A stretch of DNA of 64,000 nucleotides from Oleispira sp963851095. Its GTDB lineage: Bacteria > Pseudomonadota > Gammaproteobacteria > Pseudomonadales > Oceanobacteraceae. Both the position numbers and the translations under genes were made by a program. Shown here one piece after another: positions 9,167-17,976 of the stretch. Every line of letters begins with the position of its first letter. Position 1 is the first letter of the stretch. Under the pieces are notes generated by a model. The model was given only the letters and a program-made list of their open reading frames with translations. It searched no databases and was not told the origin of the DNA. The stretch spans positions 62,001 through 126,000 of the forward strand of contig CAWKOX010000025.1 of assembly GCA_963851095.1 (NCBI GenBank), read 5' to 3'.

Positions 9167-10223
9167 TTTATGTCGGGTTCTAACGTCTCTGGTTCTAAAA
9201 CATCGGATTCCAAGCACCTCTAGCCCTAACAAGTGGCAGGCGCGGTGGCAGCGCTGGCTTGATCGTCGTATTCCTGCGGCGAATTCTATTACCCTGACTC
9301 AGCGGTCTATTTTTATTGTGCCTTCTAAAGTGGGCTGGTCGTTTGTTCTACTGCTGATTTTATTATTAGTGACGGCGATTAACTATCAGAACAGTTTGAT
9401 TTATGGCCTGACCTTTTGGTTATTTTCGGTGGCGATGAGTGCGCTGTTATTCACTTATCGAAATTTATCGGGGCTGACTATTAAAACCAGTCAGGGGGTT
9501 AATGGTTTTAGTGGTCAGTTTGTTGAAATTCCGCTGCGCTTAAGTGATGACAAGCGGGACCATACCGCGTTAATGATGCATTGGGCGGGTATTAAAAAGG
9601 AAGACACTCTGCGCATGGTGAGCACGGATGTTATTGCGGATGTTATTGCAGAGGAGGCGCATGATGTGCGTATTCCGTTTCAATTAGAACAACGCGGATA
9701 TTTACGCACGCCGCGTCTGCGTCTTGAAACGCGCTTCCCTTTTGGTTTTTATAAAAGCTGGACTTGGCTTCGCTTAAATACACCGGGCATTGTTTATCCT
9801 AAACCGATTATAACGCCTTTTATTGCCAGCTTGGGCGAGGGTGATGATGTACCGACGGATGCGAACTTGTCGGTTGGGAATGATGAGTTTATCGGTCTTC
9901 GAAATTATCGTGCAGGGGATTCGTTAAAGCACGTTGCATGGAAATATCTGGCCAAAGGCAAAGGCTTGTTGAGTAAAGAATACGATAATCAGCAGTTGAG
10001 TATGCAGTGGTTAGATTGGTTTAGTTTACAAGGCATGGGTACAGAAGAGCGGTTATCGCATTTAACGGGCTGGGTATTGCAGGCCGAGCAAGAAGGCCGA
10101 GCGTATGGCATTAAGTTACCGAATGCAGAAATAAAACCCAGTATGGGTGATGTGCATCGCGATTATTGTTTAAAGCAGTTGGCCTTGTACGGTCTGTCAG
10201 ATGCACCTGAGGAGACTGTTTAA
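9120..10223 (+). CDS. DUF58 domain membrane protein
   Basis: Two hydrophobic segments near the N-terminus (WSFVLLLILLLVTAINY and LIYGLTFWLFSVAMSALLF), then a soluble region with the DUF58 signature GLRNYRAGDSLKHVAWKYLAKG. DUF58 proteins are partners of MoxR ATPases. The start is unclear. ATG 9120 with AAGG about 6 bases upstream overlaps moxR by 47 bp; ATG 9099 is further upstream. A natural-looking ATG at 9170, four bases after the moxR stop, is in another frame and ends after 17 codons, so a one-base error may hide the true N-terminus. The stop overlaps the next start by one base. Confidence 0.85.
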   Translation: MGYLARYYSALRCLLSLCRVLTSLVLKHRIPSTSSPNKWQARWQRWLDRRIPAANSITLTQRSIFIVPSKVGWSFVLLLILLLVTAINYQNSLIYGLTFWLFSVAMSALLFTYRNLSGLTIKTSQGVNGFSGQFVEIPLRLSDDKRDHTALMMHWAGIKKEDTLRMVSTDVIADVIAEEAHDVRIPFQLEQRGYLRTPRLRLETRFPFGFYKSWTWLRLNTPGIVYPKPIITPFIASLGEGDDVPTDANLSVGNDEFIGLRNYRAGDSLKHVAWKYLAKGKGLLSKEYDNQQLSMQWLDWFSLQGMGTEERLSHLTGWVLQAEQEGRAYGIKLPNAEIKPSMGDVHRDYCLKQLALYGLSDAPEETV

Positions 10224-12247
10224 TGAGCGCAATTAATTTTCCTCGCAGTGCATTAATCTGGTTGATGTTGGCGATTAGCAGCGTGTATTTGCCGTTGCAA
10301 ATGCATTTGCCGTTATGGACGGGTTTGGTTTTTGTCAGTGTGATCGTTTGGCGCTGGATGATGCACTTGGGGCGTTGGCCCTATCCGAATACGGTGGTGA
10401 AAGTTGTGGTGGTAGTATTTGCCATTGCCGCTGTGGTGATTTCTGCCAAGGGGCGTTTTCATCTAGAAAGTGCTACGACGTTTATTTTGGTGTCGAGTTT
10501 ATTAAAAGTATTAGAAATTAAAAATCAACGCGATGGCTATATCGTTGTTTTTATCTCAATGTTTTTATTAGCGGTAAGTTTTTTATTCGAGCAAGGATTG
10601 TTTACTGCGATTTATAGTGTGCTGGCGATTTGGTTATTATTAGCGGCGTTGGTCGGCTTACATCAGAATGAGCAATTGCAGAATAATTTTAAACGCGCCG
10701 GAAAAATAAGCAGCCAGGTTTTATTATTGTCGCTGCCGATTATGTTGGTTTTGTTTTTATTGTTTCCACGTTTAGGGCCGCTGTGGTCTTTAAATTTACA
10801 ATCGGGTAAGGCTAAAACAGGGCTATCAGAGAATATGAGTCCGGGGGATATTGCCGAGCTGTCGAATTCTGATGAGTTGGTTTTTCGGGTGAAGTTTGAG
10901 GGCAAACCCCCAGCCCCTGATCAATGGTATTGGCGCGGATTGGTATTAGATTTTTACGAAGAAATTAATGGTAAAGCTAACTGGTCTATGAGCGGTATTC
11001 TTAATAAGGTGGATTGGTATCCTAATAGCTGGCTGCCTGACGATGGCGAAGGTGTTTTTAATTACCGCATTATTCAAGAAGCCAGTAATAAAAAGTGGTT
11101 GTTTGGTTTGCGAGGCATTGCCGCTATGGAAAGCGGTATCGGTATGACCGAAGACGATCGTATTGTTAGTAATAAAAAACTGCTGCAACGAAAAGAATAT
11201 GCAGTGCGGTCTGTACCTAAGTTACCGATTGCTACGCAAGGCTTGCGACCGTTTATGCGTCAGCAAAATTTACAGTTGCCGCGTGGCTCGGTCAACCCAA
11301 AGACGCGATCACTAGCTCAGCAAATATTTTTGAACTTCGATTCCGATGTTGAACGCATGAAGCATGCGTTGTCGTATTATCCTGATAATGATTTTAGCTA
11401 TACATTAAAGCCCGAAGTGATGACGGGGAATGATATTGATGATTTCTTATTTGAAAAACGTTCTGGATTTTGTGCGCATTATTCCAGTAGTTTTGTTTTT
11501 TTGATGCGCTCAATGAATATTCCTGCGCGCGTAGTAGCAGGGTATCAAGGCGGCGAACTGAATCCTGATAGTGGCCACATTACAGTACGCCAATATGATG
11601 CACATGCTTGGGTCGAAGTGTGGCTAGAAGACCAAGGTTGGGTTTCGGTTGATCCGACGGCGCAGGTAGCCCCTGAACGTATTAGTTTGGGATTACGTGA
11701 AGCACTGGGTGGTAGTGATGAGTTTTTATCGAATAATAATTTTTCCCTCATTAAAATGTCGCACTTGCCTTGGTTGAACGATTTGCGTTTTCAGTTGGAT
11801 CAGTTGAACTATTATTGGCATAAAACAGTTTTAAATTTTAATAAAGATAAACAAGGTAGTGTATTAAAAGACTGGTTTGGCAATGGTTTTTTAAAGAAAA
11901 GCTTGTACGCGTTAGCGGCTATTTTTTGTTCGTTATTCTTTTTTATTGCGCTGGTAGTTTTGTGGCGTAAGCCCAGTCGTACAGAATCAGACTTAGTAAA
12001 AACCTTGCGTTTATTTGATAAGAAAATCTCGGCGGTAGTTGAGCCTCGACGTGATAATGAGGGGTTAGCAGATTACAGCTTGCGATTGCAGCAGTGCTAC
12101 CCTGGGCATGCAGATTCTATCCGACGTTTGTTTGATCAACTGCAGTACTATTATTTCTCTGGTGCTCGTGAAAAGACCGCAGAAAAAGACGAACGACTAC
12201 TGGCTAAAAATTTAATGCAGTTGGCACGTCGGCTTGGTAAAAGCTAG
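10223..12247 (+). CDS. Transglutaminase-like membrane protein (TgpA/DUF3488 family)
   Basis: 674 aa. Several membrane segments occupy roughly the first 200 residues (DUF3488/TgpA N region). A periplasmic transglutaminase core follows with the triad visible as Cys in SGFCAHYSSSF, His in YDAHAWVEVW and Asp in VSVDPTAQ. There is one more membrane helix near 570 (YALAAIFCSLFFFIALVVLW) and a DUF4129-like C-terminus. The start overlaps the DUF58 stop (TAATG) with GAGGAG upstream. In Pseudomonas the TgpA homologue is an essential periplasmic transglutaminase; its exact substrate here is unknown. Confidence 0.92.
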   Translation: MSAINFPRSALIWLMLAISSVYLPLQMHLPLWTGLVFVSVIVWRWMMHLGRWPYPNTVVKVVVVVFAIAAVVISAKGRFHLESATTFILVSSLLKVLEIKNQRDGYIVVFISMFLLAVSFLFEQGLFTAIYSVLAIWLLLAALVGLHQNEQLQNNFKRAGKISSQVLLLSLPIMLVLFLLFPRLGPLWSLNLQSGKAKTGLSENMSPGDIAELSNSDELVFRVKFEGKPPAPDQWYWRGLVLDFYEEINGKANWSMSGILNKVDWYPNSWLPDDGEGVFNYRIIQEASNKKWLFGLRGIAAMESGIGMTEDDRIVSNKKLLQRKEYAVRSVPKLPIATQGLRPFMRQQNLQLPRGSVNPKTRSLAQQIFLNFDSDVERMKHALSYYPDNDFSYTLKPEVMTGNDIDDFLFEKRSGFCAHYSSSFVFLMRSMNIPARVVAGYQGGELNPDSGHITVRQYDAHAWVEVWLEDQGWVSVDPTAQVAPERISLGLREALGGSDEFLSNNNFSLIKMSHLPWLNDLRFQLDQLNYYWHKTVLNFNKDKQGSVLKDWFGNGFLKKSLYALAAIFCSLFFFIALVVLWRKPSRTESDLVKTLRLFDKKISAVVEPRRDNEGLADYSLRLQQCYPGHADSIRRLFDQLQYYYFSGAREKTAEKDERLLAKNLMQLARRLGKS

Positions 12248-12897
12248 CGCCAGCTGCAAAAACAACCTTTGCCAATCACATTGGTAAAGGTATTAAGCGC
12301 TGCATCGCTGGCCATTTGGTTGACGATGCTGCTTAAAAATCCTTCTTCGTTACTGGTGCAAAAAGCGCCAAATCCATAGGGGCCAAAGTAGCCCAGTTTA
12401 TTCTCTTCATTGATTAATGCTAACGCGGGGCTAGAGGGCAAGCTACGCAGGGTATTATTGGCTTTGATGATCGATAGTCGATCGCCGTTTAATGCTTGTA
12501 GCTGTTCAATTTCTTCGTCGCGGCTATCAGGGTGAGCGATGATGACGATACGTAATTCTTCTGCGCTGAAGTTAGTCAGTAAGCGGCTAAAATGACGCTG
12601 GCTTACGCGATTGCAAAGACAATCGGGTTTCCATAAATGCATTAATGTTTGCTGGTTTTCTAATGGTGCAGGTAATTCTTTAAGATAAGGTGTGAACAGC
12701 GATTCTATCGCCATCGGTTGGTAGAATATTGTATCGTCTTGCGGAGTAATAAAACTTTTGAGATTGGCTTGCTGAAACCACCAAAGGCCAAATAGTGTGG
12801 CTGTAATCCAAATGCTAAATAGCGAAATGATTAACCAGTTGGGTATCGATTTTTTAGTGGTTTGCATGGTGATTTGGCCGTGAAGATGTTGGCCCAT
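12244..12897 (-). CDS. DUF6436-like thioredoxin-fold membrane-anchored protein
   Basis: 217 aa; the first methionine may be spurious and the start may be at 12867 (MQTTKKSIPN). An N-terminal membrane anchor (NWLIISLFSIWITATLFGLWWF) precedes a domain with LWKPDCLCNRVSQRHF and a late FGAFCTSNEEG and GKGCFCSWR. The pattern resembles a thioredoxin-like fold with CxC in place of CxxC. Function unknown; a periplasmic redox role is only inferred. The stop codon overlaps the convergent transglutaminase stop inside a shared CTAG. Confidence 0.7.
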   Translation of the reverse strand: MGQHLHGQITMQTTKKSIPNWLIISLFSIWITATLFGLWWFQQANLKSFITPQDDTIFYQPMAIESLFTPYLKELPAPLENQQTLMHLWKPDCLCNRVSQRHFSRLLTNFSAEELRIVIIAHPDSRDEEIEQLQALNGDRLSIIKANNTLRSLPSSPALALINEENKLGYFGPYGFGAFCTSNEEGFLSSIVNQMASDAALNTFTNVIGKGCFCSWR

Positions 12898-12936
12898 AAT
12901 AACGAATATAACGGTTAAAGTTGATCTTTTTGTGTG

Positions 12937-13755
12937 TTATTCGTCTTCGTCATATTTCCACTCTAGGTAGTGCTTATATTGGTCTTCTTTGATCAGCCCT
13001 TTAAAACGCATTTCCCGCAAGGTACGGTGGAGCTTTTTCATTACCGCCGGTGAGCCCGTGCTGTTTTTATAGGTGGCGTGATGGTTATTGCCAGGGGAAT
13101 GCATGAGCTGGGCAAGGTATGCCCCCTCGGCGGCATTGATTTCGCTCGGTGCTTTGTTAAAAAAGTACGCGCAGGCGTTGGCGATGCCGTAAATTTCTGG
13201 GCCAAATTCAATAATGTTGAAATACAGTTCTAGTATTTCATTTTTTGAGATCGTATGTTCTAGGCGGTAGGTGATTAATCCTTCCTGCACTTTATGGGTG
13301 AAGTTGGTATTGTTACTTAGGAATAAGTTTTTGGCGGTTTGTTGGGTGATCGTACTGGCTTCGAAGCGCCATTCTCTGTTTTTGACATTATGCACGAGGG
13401 CAGCGACCAAGGCGTTGTAGTCGATGCCGCGGTGATTAAAAAACGTTTCGTCTTCGCTGATGACCAGTGCGTAGAGCAGTTCGGTGCTGACGTCTTTTAA
13501 CTCGGTCCAGCTGCCTGGCTTGCTTTGCTTGGAATTAATAGCGTTGGCTATACTGAGGGCTTGGGCGAGGCCACGTACTTTATTGAATGAGAGAGAGTCT
13601 TTAGACGGTATGGAATCAATCAACTGGTAGGTTGTGATTCCCAGTGCGGTTAAGCCTACCAGTGTGATGAGGCCAATCAGAAAAACAAAGCGATGAATTA
13701 AACGCTTTAGTGTTCGCAATCGTTGCCAAAATTTTGTTGCCTTAATTGCGATCAA
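12937..13755 (-). CDS. mtgA: Monofunctional peptidoglycan glycosyltransferase
   Basis: 272 aa, with one N-terminal membrane helix (FVFLIGLITLVGLTALGITTY) and then a GT51 domain without a transpeptidase domain. GT51 motifs are visible: catalytic Glu in ISEDETFFNHRGID, EASTITQQTAKNLFL, RLEHTISKNEILELYFNIIEFG and EGAYLAQLMHSP. It polymerises lipid II glycan strands at the inner membrane. The GASTITQQ motif starts with E instead of G. It is slightly longer than E. coli MtgA because of a PGSWTELKDV insertion before the catalytic block. Confidence 0.88.
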   Translation of the reverse strand: MIAIKATKFWQRLRTLKRLIHRFVFLIGLITLVGLTALGITTYQLIDSIPSKDSLSFNKVRGLAQALSIANAINSKQSKPGSWTELKDVSTELLYALVISEDETFFNHRGIDYNALVAALVHNVKNREWRFEASTITQQTAKNLFLSNNTNFTHKVQEGLITYRLEHTISKNEILELYFNIIEFGPEIYGIANACAYFFNKAPSEINAAEGAYLAQLMHSPGNNHHATYKNSTGSPAVMKKLHRTLREMRFKGLIKEDQYKHYLEWKYDEDE

Positions 13756-13798
13756 TGCTTTGCCTCATCCATTTGCTATTTATGCCGAATCATCTGCT

Positions 13799-15187
13799 TT
13801 ATACCTGATGCTTTTTACTTACCTTGTATAAACGATAGCTTAACATAACCGCAGATGCTGTTAATCCGACGGTAATTCCTAACCAAAAACCCTTCGCACC
13901 TAGAGGCTCGGGGGCTTCGAAGGTTAAATAATATCCCAAGCCTAATCCGCATAACCAATATGACAAGAACGTAATGACCATGACTATAATCGTATCTTGG
14001 TAACCACGCAATGCGCCAGCGGCGGCAATTTGGATGGCGTCACTGAATTGATAGATGGCAGCGTACATCAGTAATGTTGCCCCAATTTCTACCACCGCTG
14101 GGTCGGAGGAATACAGTTGCGAAATATAGGGGGCTAATAAAATAATAGTGCTGGCGTTGATAATGGCCAGCACTAGGTTTACACGAATGCCTAACCAAGA
14201 AATGTTGGCGGCCTGTTCTGGCTTTTCTCGCCCTAACTGCTGGCTCACCATGACCGTGATTGCCATACCAACACTCAATGGCACCATGAAGGTGAGTGAT
14301 GATAGGTTAATTGCAACCTGGTGTCCTGCGACAACTTCTGTGCCAAGCGGGGTTAAAAAGAGTGCAATCACCGAGAAGAAGCTGACTTCAAAAAATATGG
14401 CGCTGCCAATAGGAATGCCTAAGGCAATTAGATCGATCATTGGTTGGCGCTTCATGCGGAAGAAGGTTGATAGCTTGCGCTGGTGTTGGGGCAGTCGATG
14501 CTTGTAGCAGTTAATCAGCATGGTAATGAATAAGAAGTGAAAAACGATAGCTGTGCCATAGCCGCAACCTGCGCCGCCCATTGGCTCGATGCCTAACCAG
14601 CCGTATATAAATAGGCCGTTGGCGGGAATGTTGAGTAGTAAACCCGCCAGCATAATGCGAGTTACTGCACCCGGTTGATTCAGTGCTTCGGCATGGAAGC
14701 GCAATGCCAAGAAGCCGCCTGCTGCAGGCAAGCCCAGGGCGACGTCTTGTATGTAGGTACGCATTAATTGTGCGCTGAGCGGGTCGGGCAGTAAAAAGCT
14801 GAGCATGGGGCCAAAATAATAGAGGACTAAACCTAATAGGGAGCCCAGTATGATGCCCACTATGACGGCTGAACCTAGAATGTCGCCGACTTGATCGGTT
14901 TTATTAGCCCCGACCAGTTTTGCAACTTGAGGGGTGAATGCAACCATGACCCCTGCAACAAATAATAAGATGGGTGTCCAGAGACTCGAGCCAATGGCGA
15001 TGGCGGCGAGATCTTCGGTGCCGACGTGCCCCGACATGATGGTGTCGATGGTCGCCATGCCGATTTGCGCAAGTTGGGTGATCAAGATCGGGGCGGTTAG
15101 TGCGTAGAGCTGTTTTAGGTGCTGCATTCTTAAAACGTTACTCGCTAAGGCAGTACTGGCTGGGGATTTGGTATTTGTCATAATCAT
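13799..15187 (-). CDS. MATE-family multidrug efflux transporter (NorM type)
   Basis: About 462 aa with twelve predicted hydrophobic segments. The N-terminal pattern LYALTAPILITQLAQIGMATIDTIMSG and the conserved GHQVAINLSSLTFMVPLSVGMA are typical of NorM. It exports cationic drugs or organic cations in exchange for Na+ or H+; the ion is not determinable here. Start choices are ATG 15187 or 15181; a TTG at 15190 extends it by one codon. It is divergent from epmC. Confidence 0.9.
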   Translation of the reverse strand: MIMTNTKSPASTALASNVLRMQHLKQLYALTAPILITQLAQIGMATIDTIMSGHVGTEDLAAIAIGSSLWTPILLFVAGVMVAFTPQVAKLVGANKTDQVGDILGSAVIVGIILGSLLGLVLYYFGPMLSFLLPDPLSAQLMRTYIQDVALGLPAAGGFLALRFHAEALNQPGAVTRIMLAGLLLNIPANGLFIYGWLGIEPMGGAGCGYGTAIVFHFLFITMLINCYKHRLPQHQRKLSTFFRMKRQPMIDLIALGIPIGSAIFFEVSFFSVIALFLTPLGTEVVAGHQVAINLSSLTFMVPLSVGMAITVMVSQQLGREKPEQAANISWLGIRVNLVLAIINASTIILLAPYISQLYSSDPAVVEIGATLLMYAAIYQFSDAIQIAAAGALRGYQDTIIVMVITFLSYWLCGLGLGYYLTFEAPEPLGAKGFWLGITVGLTASAVMLSYRLYKVSKKHQV

Positions 15188-15247
15188 CAATTATCAGTAA
15201 GCTGCGCATTTTGCCCGTTAATGGCGCGAGAGTATAGAAGCGACTTC

Positions 15248-15862
15248 ATGATTGAGCACAATCCTGACCAATTAATTCAGATTTTTAATCAATTGTTTAT
15301 TAATCCTCATAATACTTGCCTTGCGCGGTGTGATGATCACGGCCATGACGAGCCGATTTATTTGCCTGCAAGTGATGATTTTAAGCATCATCGAATTTTG
15401 TTTGCTCATGGTTTTTTTGCCAGTGCACTTCACGAAATTAGTCATTGGTGTATTGCCGGTGAGCAACGTCGGCTATTGGTCGATTATGGCTATTGGTACG
15501 AACCAGATGGCCGCAGTGCTGACAAACAGCGAGAATTTGAGCAGGTGGAGATAAAACCGCAGGCAATTGAGTGGATTTTATCAAAAGCCTGTGGGCTGGC
15601 GTTTAACATCAGTACCGATAATTTGGAGGGGGATGCGCAGGCGATTGCGGCAGGGCGAGCGCTGTTTGCTGAAAATGTCGTTAAACAAGTGAAAATATAC
15701 CTGTTAAATGGTCTTCCTGAGCGCGCAGACGTATTAAAGCAGGCTTTATTGGATTATTATCAACGTACTAAAAAATTAGATAGCGATCAGTTTCAGATGA
15801 GTGAATTGATCGGAGCGTATGAGTTGCCCGCTATGGCGACCGCAGCACTCGATTCGGATTAA
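15248..15862 (+). CDS. epmC: Elongation factor P hydroxylase (YfcM)
   Basis: Aligns over its length with E. coli YfcM from memory: RILFAHGFFASALHEISHWCIAGEQRR holds the metal-binding HEISH motif, then VDYGYWYEPDGRS and VEIKPQAIEWI and the conserved DNLEGD. EpmC hydroxylates the beta-lysylated lysine of EF-P. I prefer ATG 15248 (MIEHNPDQLIQIFN), which matches the family N-terminus, over ATG 15221. The partner genes epmA, epmB and efp are not in this window. Confidence 0.9.
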   Translation: MIEHNPDQLIQIFNQLFINPHNTCLARCDDHGHDEPIYLPASDDFKHHRILFAHGFFASALHEISHWCIAGEQRRLLVDYGYWYEPDGRSADKQREFEQVEIKPQAIEWILSKACGLAFNISTDNLEGDAQAIAAGRALFAENVVKQVKIYLLNGLPERADVLKQALLDYYQRTKKLDSDQFQMSELIGAYELPAMATAALDSD

Positions 15863-15925
15863 GCTTTGTCGCGGATGTCTGAGTGAGTTGTTATAACTAT
15901 AAAGTTAGATTTTGAAGGTTACACC

Positions 15926-17320
15926 TTGTTTAAAAAAATAATATCAGCCATTACTGGCGCGCCCAGTGATGCGAGCCAAAAAAGTAATAACAAGAAAAAC
16001 GCTCCCGCAGCAAAGAACAAACCTAATGAGCGCAGTAAACAAACACATAAGCCTCATAAAGCCGCTCAAAAAGAAGCTTTCAAGCCTTCTGCGAAAGGTA
16101 ATCAAAAGCATCAAGCACAGAAGAAACCAGCGGCTAAGCCATGGAAGATAGAAGACTTTGTGGTGGAAGCGGTTGAGGGTAAGGCACGTTTTCATGATAT
16201 GCAGCTCCCTGAGTCGTTGATGCGGGGCATTCAAGAGTCGGGGTTTGAATATTGCACACCGATTCAAGCGCAGTCTTTACCATCGGCGCTACAAGGGCGT
16301 GATATTTTAGGCCAAGCACAAACGGGTACCGGTAAATCTGCGGCGTTTTTGACGGCGGTTATTAATCGTTTATTAACCGAGCCGCTAGAAGAGCGTTTTG
16401 CCAGTGAGCCGCGTGCGCTTATTGTTGCACCGACTCGTGAGCTTGTGATGCAGATTGGTAAAGATGCTCGTGGTCTGGCTGCTCATACTGGTTTGAATGT
16501 TGTGACGATTGTTGGCGGCATGGATTATGAAGAACAGCGTCGTGCTGTGCGCGATCATGTGGTTGATATTTTGGTAGCAACCCCTGGGCGTTTGATCGAC
16601 TTTATGGGTAGCCAAGATGTTTACCTCGATGAAGTGGATATCTTGGTATTGGATGAAGCGGATCGCATGTTGGATATGGGCTTTATTCCTGATGTTCGTC
16701 GCATTGAGCGCGCAACTCCTACTAAGGGCGATCGCCAGACGTTATTTTTCTCTGCGACCTTCACTGAACAAATTCGTCGCTTAATCGACCAATGGACTCA
16801 TGAACCTGTTGAAGTGACGATTGAGCCAGAAACCGTTGCAACTGACAATATTGACCAAAAGTTCTTAATGGTTGCCGGTGATGAGAAATTTGATGTGTTG
16901 TGTAAGTATTTGCGCGAAGAAAAAATCGAACGTGCAATTATTTTTGCTAACCGTCGCGATATTACCCGTAATTTGTGTGATAAGTTAAATAAACATGGTT
17001 TGGTAGCCGGCTTGTTATCGGGCGAAGTAAATCAGCAGAAGCGTATTAAAACCCTTGAGCGTTTTCGTGATGGTTCATTGCCGCTGCTAGTGGCGACGGA
17101 TGTTGCTGGTCGCGGTATTCACGTTGATGGTGTATCTCACGTTTTTAATTATAACTTGCCTGACGATGCAGAAGATTACGTTCACCGTATTGGTCGTACT
17201 GGTCGTGCAGGTACTAAAGGTATTTCGATTGCGTTGGTGTCTGAAGATGATGCATTTGAATTGCCAGCATTAGAAGAATATTTGGGTACTAAGTTGAAGC
17301 TAGAGCAGCCGGCTCTTTAG
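15926..17320 (+). CDS. DEAD-box RNA helicase, RhlB-like
   Basis: 464 aa starting at a TTG with GAAGG eight bases upstream. A Lys/Gln-rich low-complexity N-terminus (about 1-70) precedes a complete helicase core: Q motif YCTPIQAQ, motif I AQTGTGKS, Ia PTRELVMQ, Ib TPGRL, II LDEAD, III SAT, IV IIFANRR, V ATDVAGRGI, VI HRIGRTGRAG. The N-terminal MFKKIISAITG and overall length fit the RhlB group of pseudomonads and relatives, associated with RNA turnover. RhlE-type cannot be fully excluded without a tree. Confidence 0.88.
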   Translation: MFKKIISAITGAPSDASQKSNNKKNAPAAKNKPNERSKQTHKPHKAAQKEAFKPSAKGNQKHQAQKKPAAKPWKIEDFVVEAVEGKARFHDMQLPESLMRGIQESGFEYCTPIQAQSLPSALQGRDILGQAQTGTGKSAAFLTAVINRLLTEPLEERFASEPRALIVAPTRELVMQIGKDARGLAAHTGLNVVTIVGGMDYEEQRRAVRDHVVDILVATPGRLIDFMGSQDVYLDEVDILVLDEADRMLDMGFIPDVRRIERATPTKGDRQTLFFSATFTEQIRRLIDQWTHEPVEVTIEPETVATDNIDQKFLMVAGDEKFDVLCKYLREEKIERAIIFANRRDITRNLCDKLNKHGLVAGLLSGEVNQQKRIKTLERFRDGSLPLLVATDVAGRGIHVDGVSHVFNYNLPDDAEDYVHRIGRTGRAGTKGISIALVSEDDAFELPALEEYLGTKLKLEQPAL

Positions 17321-17369
17321 TTGGTATTGCTTAGTCTGGAAAAGTTAACACACTCATCTAATTGACTCA

Positions 17370-17414
17370 TCTAGGTGGAGGTACAATGGCTAAAAGTACA
17401 GTGTTAAAAGTACA
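17370..17414 (+). promoter_or_regulatory. Strong Shine-Dalgarno with a 6-codon micro-ORF before a secreted-protein gene
   Basis: GGTGGAGG at 17376-17383 is the best ribosome-binding site near this gene, but it serves an ATG at 17387, which runs out of frame with the downstream gene and stops at TAA 17405-17407, eight bases before ATG 17415. A short AGTACA motif recurs around both ATGs. It could be a leader peptide coupling translation, or a duplicated start region. Confidence 0.4.
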
Positions 17415-17903
17415 ATGACTAGAAGTAAGCACAGCTCAATAAAAAATAGCGTTATTAAAAATGGCGTTAACTTGGCTTTTGGCTTAATGCTCAGTCTATT
17501 AAGTGTCAGCAGTGTTGCTGAGATCAAGCTCACTCCGCAGTGGACAGAGCGTTATTTGTTTAAGAATATGCCGCATCTGGTCAAGAATAGTCATACTGAT
17601 CATGTATTGGCGTTTTATTATTTTGGCAGCTTTGATGACTATACCATTATGGGTATGGAGCGTGTAAAGGGCGACGATTATGAGCCTCATCATACGATTC
17701 TTGTTTTCAAAGATTCTATATTGCAGGGGTATTACCCAGAATTATTGGTATTCCCAGGTGGTGTATCTGAGCAAGGCGAAGTGTATTTTCCTGCGAATCG
17801 TACGGTGAATACCGTGATCGATTTGGCTAATGGTAATTACCCGGTGATTATCTTTAATGATAATCCTGAGACAGCGTCTAAGTATATTCCGTTATTGCCT
17901 TAA
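17415..17903 (+). CDS. Secreted hypothetical protein
   Basis: 162 aa. The N-terminus has basic residues then a hydrophobic stretch (LAFGLMLSLLSVSSVA) ending at a plausible signal-peptidase site before EIKLTPQW. The mature part is about 125 aa with no Cys pairs and no recognised domain; it is rich in aromatics (FYYFGSFDDYTIMGMERVKG). I do not recognise the family. It is followed by a strong bidirectional terminator, so it ends its own transcription unit. Confidence 0.7.
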   Translation: MTRSKHSSIKNSVIKNGVNLAFGLMLSLLSVSSVAEIKLTPQWTERYLFKNMPHLVKNSHTDHVLAFYYFGSFDDYTIMGMERVKGDDYEPHHTILVFKDSILQGYYPELLVFPGGVSEQGEVYFPANRTVNTVIDLANGNYPVIIFNDNPETASKYIPLLP

Positions 17904-17917
17904 TACTGATGACGAAT

Positions 17918-17958
17918 AAAAAAGGGCCGACCGAATTCAATTCGGTCGGCCCTTTTTT
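17918..17958. terminator. Bidirectional intrinsic terminator
   Basis: Perfect 12-bp stem GGGCCGACCGAA (17924-17935) with TTCGGTCGGCCC (17941-17952), flanked by A6 on the left and T6 on the right, between two convergent genes. It can terminate both strands. Confidence 0.95.
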
Positions 17959-17976
17959 GTGCGCGCTAAGCAAACG

